The position numbers were made by a program, and so were the translations under genes. From NCBI RefSeq assembly GCF_023238625.1, contig NZ_CP096670.1:2894501-2958500 (forward strand): a DNA stretch of 64,000 nucleotides, given 5' to 3'. Positions 48,449 to 57,399 of this stretch are shown here, piece by piece. The notes beneath the pieces are model-generated. The model did no database searches, was not told the origin of the DNA, and saw only the letters and a program-made list of their open reading frames with translations. Origin of the DNA: Agarivorans sp. TSD2052. GTDB taxonomy: Bacteria > Pseudomonadota > Gammaproteobacteria > Enterobacterales > Celerinatantimonadaceae. The number at the start of each line of letters is the position of its first letter. Positions within the stretch are counted from its first letter, which is position 1.

Positions 48449-49909
48449 TTATTCATAAGGACATTCAAGGTCACCTAGCTCAATCATCACACTCTTGTTT
48501 TGTGTGTAGTGATTCAATGTTTCAATACCGTTTTCTCGGCCAATACCCGATTGTTTATAGCCACCAACTGGCATTTCTGCTGGCGAGCCGCCCCAAGTAT
48601 TTACCCAACAAATGCCCGCTTCTATTTGGGCGATAACTCGATGAGCACGCGAAAGGTTTTGGGTAAACAATCCAGCCGCTAAACCGTACTGAGTTGCGTT
48701 GGCGCGTGTAATCACCTCATCTTCATCACTAAAGCGCAGAACCGACATAACAGGGCCAAATATTTCATCCTGAACTTGCGGCATATCGTCACTACAATCT
48801 GCAAAAATAGTTGGCTGTACAAAGTAGCCTTTATCTAGCCCATTCGCTGTTGCGCGCTCGCCGCCGCACACCAGCCGCGCACCAGACGCTTTGCCTGCGT
48901 CTATAAAACTTAACACCTTTTCCATATGCTCAGCAGAGATAAGCGCGCCAATTTGGGTCGCCATATCATTCGGGTCTCCAACCTTCAATTTGCTAGTGCG
49001 GAGCGCCAGTTGTTCCAAAAACTCATCATAAATAGCGTCCTGTACAAACACCCGGGTACCGTTAGTACATACTTCACCTTGGGTATAAAAATTCGCCAAC
49101 ATAGCCCCCGATACCGCGTTATCTAATTTGGCATCCTCAAATACTATCAGCGGTGATTTACCGCCTAATTCCATGGTTATGTCTTTTAGCGTAGCGGCCG
49201 CATCGGCCATGACCTTCTTGCCAGTGCCAGACTCACCAGTGAAAGACACCTTAGCAATATCGGGGTGGCGAGATAGCATTTGTCCAACTCGATAATCACC
49301 TTGCACCACATTAAAAACACCATCGGGCACGCCTGCTTCGGTAAAAATTTCAGCTAGCTTTAATACCGACAACGGTGTTTCTTCTGACGGCTTAAACACC
49401 ATGGCGTTACCAGCGGCCAAGGCGGGGGCTGATTTCCACATGGCAATCTGAATCGGGTAATTCCAAGCGCCAATCCCCGCGCATACACCCAACGGCTCAC
49501 GCCGAGTATAAAAAAATTGTCCGTGCCCTAAATCTTGTTGTTGCCCTTGAATCGCAGCAGCCAGCCCCGCGTAGTATTCAATCACATCCGCTCCCGAAGC
49601 AATATCTACTTCAATCGCTTCTTGAATAGGCTTGCCGGTATCTTTCACCTCTAGTGCGGCCAGTTCATCATTTCGCTCTCGCAGTATGGCCACGGCGCGC
49701 ATCATAATGCGCCCACGCTCTATACCACTCATCAAAGACCACACTTTAAAACCCTGTTGGGCTGACGCTACAGCACGGTCTACATCTTCTGAAGATGCCT
49801 GCCCCAGCTCGGCCAGCACTTCACCGTTTGCAGGGTTAAGGGTGATAAAGCTTTCTACTGACGAGGACTCAGTTGCTTTGCCATGGATGTAAAGAGACTT
49901 CATGTTCAT
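48449..49909 (-). CDS. betB: Betaine aldehyde dehydrogenase
   Basis: NAD-dependent aldehyde dehydrogenase producing glycine betaine. The catalytic Cys is in [13 protein letters not shown] and the general-base Glu in [12 protein letters not shown]; the NAD-contact GTGKKVM segment precedes it. The ATG at 49909 has AAGG seven bases upstream; a TTG lies one codon earlier and another ATG two codons later. 486 aa (E. coli 490). Between betI and betA. Confidence 0.97.
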   Translation of the reverse strand: MNMKSLYIHGKATESSSVESFITLNPANGEVLAELGQASSEDVDRAVASAQQGFKVWSLMSGIERGRIMMRAVAILRERNDELAALEVKDTGKPIQEAIEVDIASGADVIEYYAGLAAAIQGQQQDLGHGQFFYTRREPLGVCAGIGAWNYPIQIAMWKSAPALAAGNAMVFKPSEETPLSVLKLAEIFTEAGVPDGVFNVVQGDYRVGQMLSRHPDIAKVSFTGESGTGKKVMADAAATLKDITMELGGKSPLIVFEDAKLDNAVSGAMLANFYTQGEVCTNGTRVFVQDAIYDEFLEQLALRTSKLKVGDPNDMATQIGALISAEHMEKVLSFIDAGKASGARLVCGGERATANGLDKGYFVQPTIFADCSDDMPQVQDEIFGPVMSVLRFSDEDEVITRANATQYGLAAGLFTQNLSRAHRVIAQIEAGICWVNTWGGSPAEMPVGGYKQSGIGRENGIETLNHYTQNKSVMIELGDLECPYE

Positions 49910-49950
49910 CAAAATGCCTTGATAATTGGTGGAGTATGGATAGCTAAACC

Positions 49951-50544
49951 TTAGCTCAAGTAAGGAGCGAGTTGCTTTTCTAGATAGTCTGCGATGAGCG
50001 CTTGGGCCTTTTCAGCAGAGATCCCATCAGGGTTAAGTGCGCCTCGCAGCCAAATGCCATCAATTAACGCGGCAATGCCCTGCGCTACAAACAGCGCTTG
50101 ATCAGCTGGCAACACTTGTTTGAGCTCGTAGCGCAGGTGAGACAATAAGCGCCGCTCATTAACCCGTTGCAAACGATGTAATGAGCCGTCGTGCATAGCC
50201 TGCGCCCAAAACGCCAACCATGTTTTAACCACTTTGCCTTCAACTTGATAGCCATCAAAATTGGCCGCAACAATCGCCTTTACTCGCGCAGTAACATTGT
50301 TCGGGTCAACAGCGCGAAGATGCTCTATAGACGCCGTAGATAATTGTCGCAATACAGTGCGCATGGTTTCTTCTAATAAACCATGTTTGCCACCAAAGTA
50401 ATGATGAATAATCCCTGACGACACCCCGGCCTTTTTACTGATCAAGGTGACGCTCGCCCCTGACAAACCCACGTCATTTATCACCGCCATTGTGGCGTCT
50501 ACCAATTGCGGGCGGCGTATTTCAGGCATTCCAACTTTAGGCAT
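49951..50544 (-). CDS. betI: Choline-responsive repressor BetI
   Basis: TetR-family repressor of bet genes, relieved by choline. 197 aa (E. coli 195). Helix-turn-helix at about residues 28-50 ([32 protein letters not shown]); start [19 protein letters not shown] is typical of BetI. First gene of the operon; a perfect 20-nt palindrome lies 21 bases upstream and is the likely operator. Confidence 0.96.
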   Translation of the reverse strand: MPKVGMPEIRRPQLVDATMAVINDVGLSGASVTLISKKAGVSSGIIHHYFGGKHGLLEETMRTVLRQLSTASIEHLRAVDPNNVTARVKAIVAANFDGYQVEGKVVKTWLAFWAQAMHDGSLHRLQRVNERRLLSHLRYELKQVLPADQALFVAQGIAALIDGIWLRGALNPDGISAEKAQALIADYLEKQLAPYLS

Positions 50545-50564
50545 AACGGTTACTCAAATGTTTC

Positions 50565-50584
50565 TTAATTGAACGTTCAATTAA
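50565..50584. promoter_or_regulatory. Putative BetI operator
   Basis: TTAATTGAACGTTCAATTAA is a perfect 20-base palindrome just before betI. Position and symmetry fit a TetR-type dimer site that would overlap the betIBA promoter. Direct binding is inferred. Confidence 0.7.
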
Positions 50585-50799
50585 AAATAAATTTACACGA
50601 CTCTTGAAAAAAGTCAAAACTTAGTCAATGAGCTAAAGCCTTTTAAGCCAGCCGAGTTGCCAGTAAATTGGGTTTAAACAAGACGTTTTGAGCGGGGGGA
50701 AATAGGGAGCCGATACCACTCCACTTGAGGATACATTATGAGCGATAGAGGGGAGTATAAAAATGCCCTGAAGCCAAGGGTTGCTCGGCGCTTGTTTAT

Positions 50800-51111
50800 T
50801 TATTGATCAGATATTTTTTCATGCATAGCGATGGTGGTTACCGACTTTACCGAATCTTGAAAGTACTGTTTTTTGACAGCAAGATAAGCGGAATCATTAA
50901 AAAAGCGTTCCATCGTTTGCTTATCAGGAAACTCAATGGTGAACACACGATTTATGCTGTCATCCGTTTTTGATTTCAAGACTTCTGCAATTTTAAAATC
51001 GTAACCAAAACTGCCACCAAATGAATGAAGTATTGGCATCATATTTTTACGATATTGTTGGTATTGCTCATCATTAATAACGTCTAATCCGATGATTCTT
51101 TCAAAAGACAT
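50800..51111 (-). CDS. DUF1330 family protein
   Basis: 103 aa, a ferredoxin-like (dimeric alpha-beta barrel) small protein. Family segments: IIGLDVINDEQYQQYRKNMMPILHSFGG and RVFTIEFPDKQTMERFFNDSAYLAVKKQ. Function unknown. GGAGTAAAT upstream of the ATG. It lies 255 bases upstream of betI in the same direction but beyond the betI operator, so it is probably a separate unit. Confidence 0.85.
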   Translation of the reverse strand: MSFERIIGLDVINDEQYQQYRKNMMPILHSFGGSFGYDFKIAEVLKSKTDDSINRVFTIEFPDKQTMERFFNDSAYLAVKKQYFQDSVKSVTTIAMHEKISDQ

Positions 51112-51196
51112 ATTTACTCCAAAGTTCAGTGGCGGCGACGTAACTCAAGCTCTTGCGCGTAAACTTGACGCCGATGGCTTTCATTTCAGTTATGTA

Positions 51197-51455
51197 TTAC
51201 CGAGGCTTTTTACCCATTAAATGGTAAGTACACACCTTATCTAGTTTGACTAAAGCGCCTACTGAGTCAGATAACGACAGCGCCCGACGAATTACTTTGT
51301 TAGAGTTTACGCTACACAAATTACCTGACTGAACAAAGGTACCTTCAAGAGAAAAACTAAAACAAGGCCCAAAATACCTAAGAACAACGAGTCAATCAAT
51401 AATGCTCCAATTCTTCTCCAAAACCGCAACAACTACATATATGCATCTTCGCCAT
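51197..51455 (-). pseudogene. Decayed RDD-family membrane protein gene
   Basis: Three frames must be joined. From the ATG at 51455 the first reads MAKMHICSCCGF, a Cys-rich head. The second (51307-51432) reads LLRFWRRIGALLIDSLFLG, a clear RDD signature (RR-x-G-A-x-L-I-D) with a membrane helix, and stops early. The third continues LEGTFVQSGN and more to a stop at 51197. Restoring one T in each of two T-runs fuses the frames into CGFWRRIGALLIDSL and onward. It could be a truncated RDD gene; the tail does not look like RDD. The rest of 51112-51495 shows no gene. Confidence 0.45.
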
Positions 51456-51472
51456 TTTTTGTGAAGAACTAG

Positions 51473-51496
51473 CAAAAATAGCTAGGATGACTAGCT
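51473..51496 (-). terminator. Terminator of the 306-aa orphan gene
   Basis: AGCTAG (51480-51485) and CTAGCT (51491-51496), 5-base loop, then ATTTTT on the minus strand; the stem overlaps the first base of the stop codon. A short AT-rich stem, moderate strength. Confidence 0.55.
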
Positions 51497-52416
51497 TACT
51501 TTTTTTCAGCTTTCACACAGGCAAATAGTACGTCAAACCAGCGTATATCTTCGGGGCCAAGAGACGCAGCTTTATGTCTGGACGGGGTCTCGTAGGTATC
51601 TTTGTATACATGATAAACTGCACGCTCAGTTAGCTCACGCCAATGTTCACCATTTAACTCGGGAATACTGCCTGATGCCATATTAGGGTCAGTCAAAGGG
51701 TCATGCTCTTCAGCGTCAGTACGTAAAGCAATCTCCAGCTCTTGAAGGATCGGATTTATCACTTTTATGGTACTAGACTCTGCGAACTGCTTTAACACTC
51801 TACGCTCTGCCTGTTTGATCTGTTTACTAAGCTGAGACTGACTAAACTTCTCGCCTACTGGCCTTAGTCCATACTTTGTGAGTAGCACTGTAGCGCTAGG
51901 GAGTAAGGCTTTAGCAGCGATACCCACTCCAACAACGGGATTGAAAATCGCAGCTAACCCCCCTACAAACAGCATGCCGTAAGTTAACTTATTATCTAGA
52001 GCATCAATATCATCAGCGAGCTTTGCTAAGGTATTGGGCACGCCACCTGACTGCTCAGTGACTAACTCGCGAGCACCATTAAGCATATGCTCGCGTAAAC
52101 AACCCTCATAATAAGGGTTTGGAAAATGAAATACCCGACGCTTAGGTAAATCGTTAATCTCTGGGACCGAATCTGGAAGATAGCGCATCGTATGCAAAGA
52201 AAAACCTACTTCAGACGTCTTGAAAGGAATCACAAAATAGTGCTTCTCATCATACTTCAAATCATATTTTGAAGAACGCTCAAGAGACATCAATACCGGA
52301 AGATCACCTATGGCGCCTTTAATAAAGCCTAAACCAGAGCTAACTTCACTTGAAAGCTTACAGCTTGCTGTGTTTAAGAAGCTTTTACCTTTATCCAAAT
52401 ATTTATTCATAATCAT
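51496..52416 (-). CDS. Hypothetical protein, orphan
   Basis: Not recognised. 306 aa; ATG at 52416, alternative ATG two codons on with AAGAA upstream. N-terminal amphipathic part, then a beta-rich segment (YDEKHYFVIPFKTSEVGFSLHTMRYLP), a hydrophobic hairpin at about 140-180 (YGMLFVGGLAAIFNPVVGVGIAAKALLPSATVLL) that could be one or two membrane passes, and a charged C-terminal helix domain ending HKAASLGPEDIRWFDVLFACVKAEKK. No signal peptide. It sits in a patch with two decayed genes and an attC-like site, so recent acquisition is plausible. Confidence 0.6.
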   Translation of the reverse strand: MIMNKYLDKGKSFLNTASCKLSSEVSSGLGFIKGAIGDLPVLMSLERSSKYDLKYDEKHYFVIPFKTSEVGFSLHTMRYLPDSVPEINDLPKRRVFHFPNPYYEGCLREHMLNGARELVTEQSGGVPNTLAKLADDIDALDNKLTYGMLFVGGLAAIFNPVVGVGIAAKALLPSATVLLTKYGLRPVGEKFSQSQLSKQIKQAERRVLKQFAESSTIKVINPILQELEIALRTDAEEHDPLTDPNMASGSIPELNGEHWRELTERAVYHVYKDTYETPSRHKAASLGPEDIRWFDVLFACVKAEKK

Positions 52417-52424
52417 TTCTTAAA

Positions 52425-52507
52425 GCTAACGCCCATATTTTGTGGCAAGTTTATGAGCCCAAAGCCCAATCAAAAGGCAAGACATTTGAGCTTGAATCCA
52501 TTGTTTA
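52425..52507 (-). repeat. attC-like element between two orphan genes
   Basis: Read on the minus strand directly after the 119-aa gene stop, the 83 bases begin AAACAATGGATTCAAGC and end GGGCGTTAGC. Integron attC sites typically run from an AAC core with a nearby TCAAG to a GGCGTTAG core, with imperfect pairing between. Spacing to both genes suits a cassette. Against it: the first core is imperfect (AAAC for TAAC), the last core has C for R, arms pair poorly, and no integrase or second site was found. Confidence 0.3.
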
Positions 52508-52867
52508 TTAGGTATTAGTCGTAATACAGAACAAAAGACTTGCTTCACTAGCTTCTGGTTTTTCTTGCCACTCTGTAAAAGCTTGCATAATAGTACTCTT
52601 GCAAAGAGTGATCGCTGATGTTTTGGGCAAAGCAGATAAATCTACCGTCCCTTGATATTTTTTTGAGTGTCCAATATTACCATTCTTATACTTCATCCAT
52701 CCTTCCCACCCAAGCACCTTCGTATGACTTAACTCGTAAATACTGAGCAGCGCCATAGCGTCGGTATAGCAAACAACTAACTCATTATCTGACGCAGAAC
52801 GTTGTTTAATTTCTTCTAGGTTATGCACTCTAAATCTCCAAATAGTGCGCGTAGATTTGGCGTTCAA
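52508..52867 (-). CDS. Hypothetical protein, orphan
   Basis: Not recognised. 119 aa from a TTG start with a weak upstream GGA; the frame is open for another dozen codons upstream without ATG, so the true start is doubtful. Segments such as NLEEIKQRSASDNELVVCYTDAMALLSIYEL and KVLGWEGWMKYKNGNIGHSKKYQGTVDLS suggest a compact soluble alpha-beta domain with no membrane segment. It follows a frameshifted small gene and precedes the attC-like element. Confidence 0.5.
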   Translation of the reverse strand: MNAKSTRTIWRFRVHNLEEIKQRSASDNELVVCYTDAMALLSIYELSHTKVLGWEGWMKYKNGNIGHSKKYQGTVDLSALPKTSAITLCKSTIMQAFTEWQEKPEASEASLLFCITTNT

Positions 52868-52903
52868 TCCAAATTTTCTAGGCGAGTTAATCCGTTTTTA
52901 TGT

Positions 52904-53145
52904 TCACTCTTTATCAAATAACACCGTTGGAGGAAAACCTCCTGCATCATCTGCTTCATTGGTAAACGGTTTGTAACCGTCCGTCTCAAGCCTAATGAGT
53001 GTGTTGAAGGGTGTTGTCGAGATTGGGACTGCTGTCCATTGCCTAAGCCAACTAGCTGATCTGTAACTACTGTTTTGAGCGCTTTCTAAGCTGCATGTGT
53101 GTCATTGTTATTGTTACTTTTACTTGAATTGACTTTCCCCGACAT
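52904..53145 (-). pseudogene. Frameshifted small gene of unknown function
   Basis: From ATG at 53145 the frame reads MSGKVNSSKSNNNNDTHAA and hits TAG at 53086-53088. The -1 frame continues LESAQNSSYRSASWLRQWT and then NTLIRLETDGYKPFTNEADD to a stop at 52904. Adding one T in GCTTAGAA restores an 80-aa protein without any other defect. Family not recognised. It may be a recent frameshift, a programmed slip or a sequence error; the product would be soluble and polar. Confidence 0.4.
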
Positions 53146-53432
53146 CAATCAACGACCTGCACATCTGGAGAAATGACATTATTGAAGCAAGCTATCAGTG
53201 ACCCAATAATATGAAAACGACAATAGGCCCCTTGATAGATATCACCTTATGACCAAAGCACTATGCAAAAAGCGTGGCCTAGCGAAACCTGTTCGTCTTC
53301 GAGCACTCTTCCTTTAACTGATTGTCTACTTTGATGTTTTATTTTAATTTTATCAATAGTCAGTGTTCAACTTTTTGTATAGCAGTTTGATAACGCAGTA
53401 TGGCAAGTACAACAAGCAGCATACAAAGCCTA
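53146..53432. other. Gene-free interval
   Basis: About 290 bases between the frameshifted gene and the amylase terminator, AT-rich and full of stops in all frames as far as I could read. Nothing further recognised. Confidence 0.4.
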
Positions 53433-53466
53433 TAAAAAATCCGAGTGCAATTAATGACACTCGGAT
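53433..53466 (-). terminator. Amylase terminator
   Basis: ATCCGAGTG (53439-53447) and CACTCGGAT (53458-53466) with a 10-base loop, followed by six T on the minus strand. Strong terminator, about 120 bases past the amylase stop. Confidence 0.88.
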
Positions 53467-53587
53467 GTTGATATCAATAAACCATTGTTCACCAACTAAT
53501 TACGCTTAACCGATTAGTATTACTACCTAAAGGCTGAAATACTCTCGTGTTAAGTATGTTTATTGGTGTTGTTTAGCCTAGGGAAAA

Positions 53588-55303
53588 TTAAAAACTCCCC
53601 GTGGTTGATGTGCCGGTTCCAGTATTAACCGAGTTGTTGCCACCCGATTGCCACTGAATCACATTGCTAGGGTTGCTTTCGTTTCGAATAATACATTTCC
53701 ATTCTATATCCGTCGATTTAGGTAGCTGGATAGTCGCGGTCCATGTGGGGTAGCTGCTTGGATTGAGTAATACGGCATTAGCTGCTTGCCAATTCCCCAA
53801 TGCGCTATTGTTGCCTACGGCATAAACACTATCACCCATGTTGGTATAACCATTATTACAGGTGAAGCTCACGTTCACATTGTCGGTTGGGTCAATAATC
53901 ACCGAGTCTACTAACCACATTCTTGCTGAGCTAGCTGGAACGTTAATGGTGTAGTTGTTACTGCTAACTTGGAAGCTTGCTCCGGTAAATACATCAGCAT
54001 AACTTTTGTCATGATTTAAATTAGCCGCATCAATACTGATGTCTTTGCTATAACCACACTTGTTAATTCCCACTAGGCCAGCCTGACCACGACGGAAAAC
54101 TAAAGCACACTGATCAGCATACAATACCTCTTCATCGGCACCTTGAACGCCATTATGGAATTTAACCATTGCTTTCAAGTTATCTTGTTTGTAGTCATCT
54201 ACCCAACGGCCATTATCAACACCGGTGTTATCACTAAATACCATCGGTACACCTTCTTGACGCCCAAGGATATAAGCGTAAGCAAGGTGTTCATTGCCTT
54301 CACTCATTATCTGATAGCGGAAGCCGTCATTACTTGGAATATCATGGGTGATAGTAAAGGTTAATGCACGAATGCCATCAATAGCGCCGCCCCAAGATTT
54401 AGGGTTGGCTAAAGCCGTTAGGCTACCGTTACTATCAAAGGCATCACGCAGTGTTTTTAATAACGGGAAGTCATAAGCACTGTGTGATGTTTCACGTAAA
54501 TACGGTTCTAAGAAGGTATCATAATCGGCATTACCCGCTCCCGCACCAGTGATAATTTCACCAAATAGGTACATGTCTTGTTTGATTGAAGCGTCAAAAA
54601 CTTGGTTAATATGCCACGTGGTCATGTGTTTGGCAGCATCAATACGAAAACCGCTGACCCCCATGTTTTTGATTGCTTGAACGTAATTGCGTTGCTGCTC
54701 ACGAACATAGTTACTAGGATCTAAATCTGGTAATCCTGGATCACCATTGCCCCCACAAATACGGCCGTTCATCGACTCCCAAACATTGGTCCAGTTAGTA
54801 ATACAGAAACCCGCGTGAAAATCACCTGGTGTAAATAAATCATTGCTCAAATCACCAAACAGTTTTTGGCGGTTCCAGTAATCGCTGTTGTTCGAATAGT
54901 CGTTGAGAGTTTCATAGCCGGGGAAGTAAGTAGAATTGCCGCGCTCATTGGCCATTTGATTAATAACAATATCTGCATAGGTTTTAACACCATGAGCATT
55001 CAAAGCATTAATCATGTTTTGAAAGTCTTCTTTATTACCGCGATTATTATCAATCACGCGATAATCTTGGGGCTGATAACGCGCCCACCATTGCGAGTTG
55101 CTACTATCAGATTTTAGCGGCGGAGCCACCAATACATTTTTGTAGCCAATCTCTGCGATTTCAGCCGCTTTTGCTGCCACTTCTGAATACCGCCAATCAA
55201 ATGCATGCAAGATCACATCGGCACTAGCCAGTTGTGAAAACATGGCTAATGAGGTGCCGAGTAGGCACGTATTTATAGCATTCGCTTTTGTCTTATGTTT
55301 CAT
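53588..55303 (-). CDS. Secreted GH13 alpha-amylase with C-terminal CBM20
   Basis: Hydrolyses starch-like alpha-1,4-glucans outside the cytoplasm. The start at 55303 gives a signal peptide (cleavage near ASA-DVI) and 571 aa; a longer reading to 55441 is unlikely. GH13 regions: I around Asp111-Asn115 (DIVINQ), II with nucleophile Asp222 (GFRIDAAKH), III with acid Glu249 (LFGEIITG), IV with His320-Asp321 (THDIPSND). Residue 116 is Gln where region I usually has His. A CBM20 starch-binding domain starts near residue 480 (VNVSFTCNNG, with GNNSALGNW) and a Gly/Thr/Ser tail closes the protein. Monocistronic. Confidence 0.93.
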   Translation of the reverse strand: MKHKTKANAINTCLLGTSLAMFSQLASADVILHAFDWRYSEVAAKAAEIAEIGYKNVLVAPPLKSDSSNSQWWARYQPQDYRVIDNNRGNKEDFQNMINALNAHGVKTYADIVINQMANERGNSTYFPGYETLNDYSNNSDYWNRQKLFGDLSNDLFTPGDFHAGFCITNWTNVWESMNGRICGGNGDPGLPDLDPSNYVREQQRNYVQAIKNMGVSGFRIDAAKHMTTWHINQVFDASIKQDMYLFGEIITGAGAGNADYDTFLEPYLRETSHSAYDFPLLKTLRDAFDSNGSLTALANPKSWGGAIDGIRALTFTITHDIPSNDGFRYQIMSEGNEHLAYAYILGRQEGVPMVFSDNTGVDNGRWVDDYKQDNLKAMVKFHNGVQGADEEVLYADQCALVFRRGQAGLVGINKCGYSKDISIDAANLNHDKSYADVFTGASFQVSSNNYTINVPASSARMWLVDSVIIDPTDNVNVSFTCNNGYTNMGDSVYAVGNNSALGNWQAANAVLLNPSSYPTWTATIQLPKSTDIEWKCIIRNESNPSNVIQWQSGGNNSVNTGTGTSTTGSF

Positions 55304-55983
55304 TATTAGTATATCCTTTCCCTTGATTACTATATTGAATGAACACAAAGACCCATCGGTAAAATGCACGTCTACTTTTAATTTATAGTTGCAAAACAAT
55401 GGGAGCATCAATACATAACTCTGTATTGTGGAGATCCCCACCGTTCCAGCGCAATATCACCAGCCCTTGTGATCAATGTAGAGTGTGTCACTCTTTTGTT
55501 GATGCTTGCTTGAAACCGATACTGATCAAAAAAACATCAACTTTATGTAATCTACTAACTAATAACTCAGTGTCAATCGACTATAAAACAAATATTCTAA
55601 AGTGTGAGCTAACAGTCTGATAAACCTTATATCTGGTTGACATTGCCACTGGGCAAAACAAAGCCCAGTATAATTTTACATGGTCGCTATATTCTGTGGT
55701 AACAAGCACCCGCTTAAATCATTAAATCGGCTTTTAAACGGGGGGTTTTCACCACGCATTTGACCTTAGTGGAATGGAGGCTGCTATTTGGCAACGCCAT
55801 GTTACTGGCTCGCGTAACCCGCTAAATGAACAAAATTTAATCTTGTCGCATACCAATATTTGCTACATTGAGTCTTACGCAATTCATTGAAAAAACCTGG
55901 GCGGCATCGCCTAAACTTGAATCAAGCGCTATTCGCCCCGATATTGATTACTCGTCACACTAAATAAGGCTGTTGCTGCATCC
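55304..55983. other. Long intergenic region before the amylase and ycjX
   Basis: 680 bases holding both divergent promoters. Structures seen: a near-palindrome GTGGAGATCCCCAC at 55428-55441, upstream of the amylase and a candidate operator (its GGGGAT core weakly recalls MalT boxes), and a hairpin CTGGGC/GCCCAG at 55649-55654 and 55663-55668 followed by TATAATTTT. A 40-50 codon open frame (FDLSGMEAAIWQRHVTGSRN onward, about 55760-55890, plus) looks protein-like but has no recognised family. Confidence 0.35.
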
Positions 55984-57399
55984 ATGAATCATTCCCGATT
56001 ATCAAGTATTAAACGTAAAGCTGATGATTTGGCTAAATTAAGCATGAACCAGCATCTGCGCTTGGCCGTTACAGGCTTAAGTGGTGCGGGTAAAACGGCG
56101 TTTATTACTTCTTTAGTTAATCAGCTATTAATGGGTGCCGAAAACCACCAACTACCGTTATGGCAATTAGCGCGAGAACATCGCTTTTTAGGTGCTAAAC
56201 GCATCCCACAGCCGCATTTACACTTAGCCAGTTTTGACTACCAAGGAGGTATAGACGCGCTGCAAAGCCAACCACCTTGCTGGCCTTCGCCCACCCATGG
56301 GGTGAGCGAAATACGCTTAAAACTGCGTTATACCCCGCAATCGCTGTTTTGGCGCAAACTAAACCATAGCGCCACGCTCAACCTAGACATTGTTGATTAT
56401 CCTGGCGAGTGGTTGTTAGATTTACCGCTATTAAATATGAATTACGCTCAGTGGTGTGAGCATATCGCGCTCAGTTTGAAAGATTCTCGCAAAGCGCAGC
56501 TTGCCGAACACTGGCAAAGTTTGGCCCAACAGCTTGATATTCAGCAAAGCGCCAACGAGCTTCAAATAGCCGACATTGCCAAGGCCTACACCGAGTACTT
56601 ACATCAATGTAAACGTGAATTAGGTATGCATCATATTCAACCAGGCCGCTTTGTATTGCCGGGTGAATTAGCTGGTGCCCCAGTATTGGCTTTTTTCCCC
56701 ATTTCGCCAGCGCTAGCGGCCGCTAAAACGAATAATAAAGACAGCACCCTAACACTGTTAAATCAGCGTTTTGAATACTACAAAGAGCATGTAGTTAAGC
56801 AGTTTTACCAGCAACACTTTGTTAAATTTGACCGTCAAATCGTGTTAGTAGACTGCCTCACCCCGCTAAACAGCGGCCACGACAGTTTTAGTGACATGCA
56901 GTTAGCGGTAAACCAAATACTGCACAGCTTTAATTATGGGCAATCTGGCATCTTACGCCGTTTGTTTTCACCTAACATCGACAAACTGCTATTTGCCGCA
57001 ACCAAGGCTGACCATGTTACGCCAGAGCAACATAGCCATTTAGTGAGTTTGCTAAGCGAAGTGGTGGCCGAGGGCAAACGCCACGTTAAATTTGAAGGTA
57101 TTAACACCAGCACCGTAGCACTGGCGTCGATTAAAGCCACTCAAACCGGTAAGGCTCAACTAAATGGCGAATCTATTAACGCTTTAAAGGGCATATTGCA
57201 AAGTGATGCTAACAACCAGCAGCCAACTACCCTGTTCCCTGGTGAGGTGCCAAGCAGCTTGCCTAAACAAAATTTTTGGCAGCAGCAAGGTTTCGAATTT
57301 AGTCCTTTTCAGCCACCGCAAGCTAACCCTTATAGTGCCTTACCACATATCCGCATCGACCAAGCCATTGAGTTTTTGCTAGGAGATAAATTTAAATGA
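55984..57399 (+). CDS. ycjX: YcjX-family P-loop protein (DUF463)
   Basis: 471-aa predicted GTP/ATP-binding protein. Walker A GLSGAGKTAFI near residue 35 and a switch-like DYPGEWLLDLPLL near 140; NKxD-type specificity may be in FAATKADH. E. coli YcjX is a Psp-regulated GTPase-like protein of unknown target. Its stop overlaps the ycjF start (ATGA), the usual ycjX-ycjF coupling. The psp genes that accompany it in E. coli are not here. Confidence 0.93.
   Translation: MNHSRLSSIKRKADDLAKLSMNQHLRLAVTGLSGAGKTAFITSLVNQLLMGAENHQLPLWQLAREHRFLGAKRIPQPHLHLASFDYQGGIDALQSQPPCWPSPTHGVSEIRLKLRYTPQSLFWRKLNHSATLNLDIVDYPGEWLLDLPLLNMNYAQWCEHIALSLKDSRKAQLAEHWQSLAQQLDIQQSANELQIADIAKAYTEYLHQCKRELGMHHIQPGRFVLPGELAGAPVLAFFPISPALAAAKTNNKDSTLTLLNQRFEYYKEHVVKQFYQQHFVKFDRQIVLVDCLTPLNSGHDSFSDMQLAVNQILHSFNYGQSGILRRLFSPNIDKLLFAATKADHVTPEQHSHLVSLLSEVVAEGKRHVKFEGINTSTVALASIKATQTGKAQLNGESINALKGILQSDANNQQPTTLFPGEVPSSLPKQNFWQQQGFEFSPFQPPQANPYSALPHIRIDQAIEFLLGDKFK

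Noticed and set aside
50738-50806. A 22-codon plus-strand frame with a GAGGATAC ribosome site (MSDRGEYKNALKPRVARRLFIY)
   Set aside because: Too short and unconserved to judge, overlaps the end of the DUF1330 gene, and basic content alone is no evidence of function.
51136-51180. Inverted segments TCAAG/CTTGA in the 51.1 kb gap as a second attC
   Set aside because: No GTTRRRY-type core at either end, so it does not meet the attC pattern.
55428-55441. GGGGAT-containing near-palindrome as a MalT box for the amylase
   Set aside because: Only the first six bases fit and MalT boxes come as several spaced copies, which I do not see.
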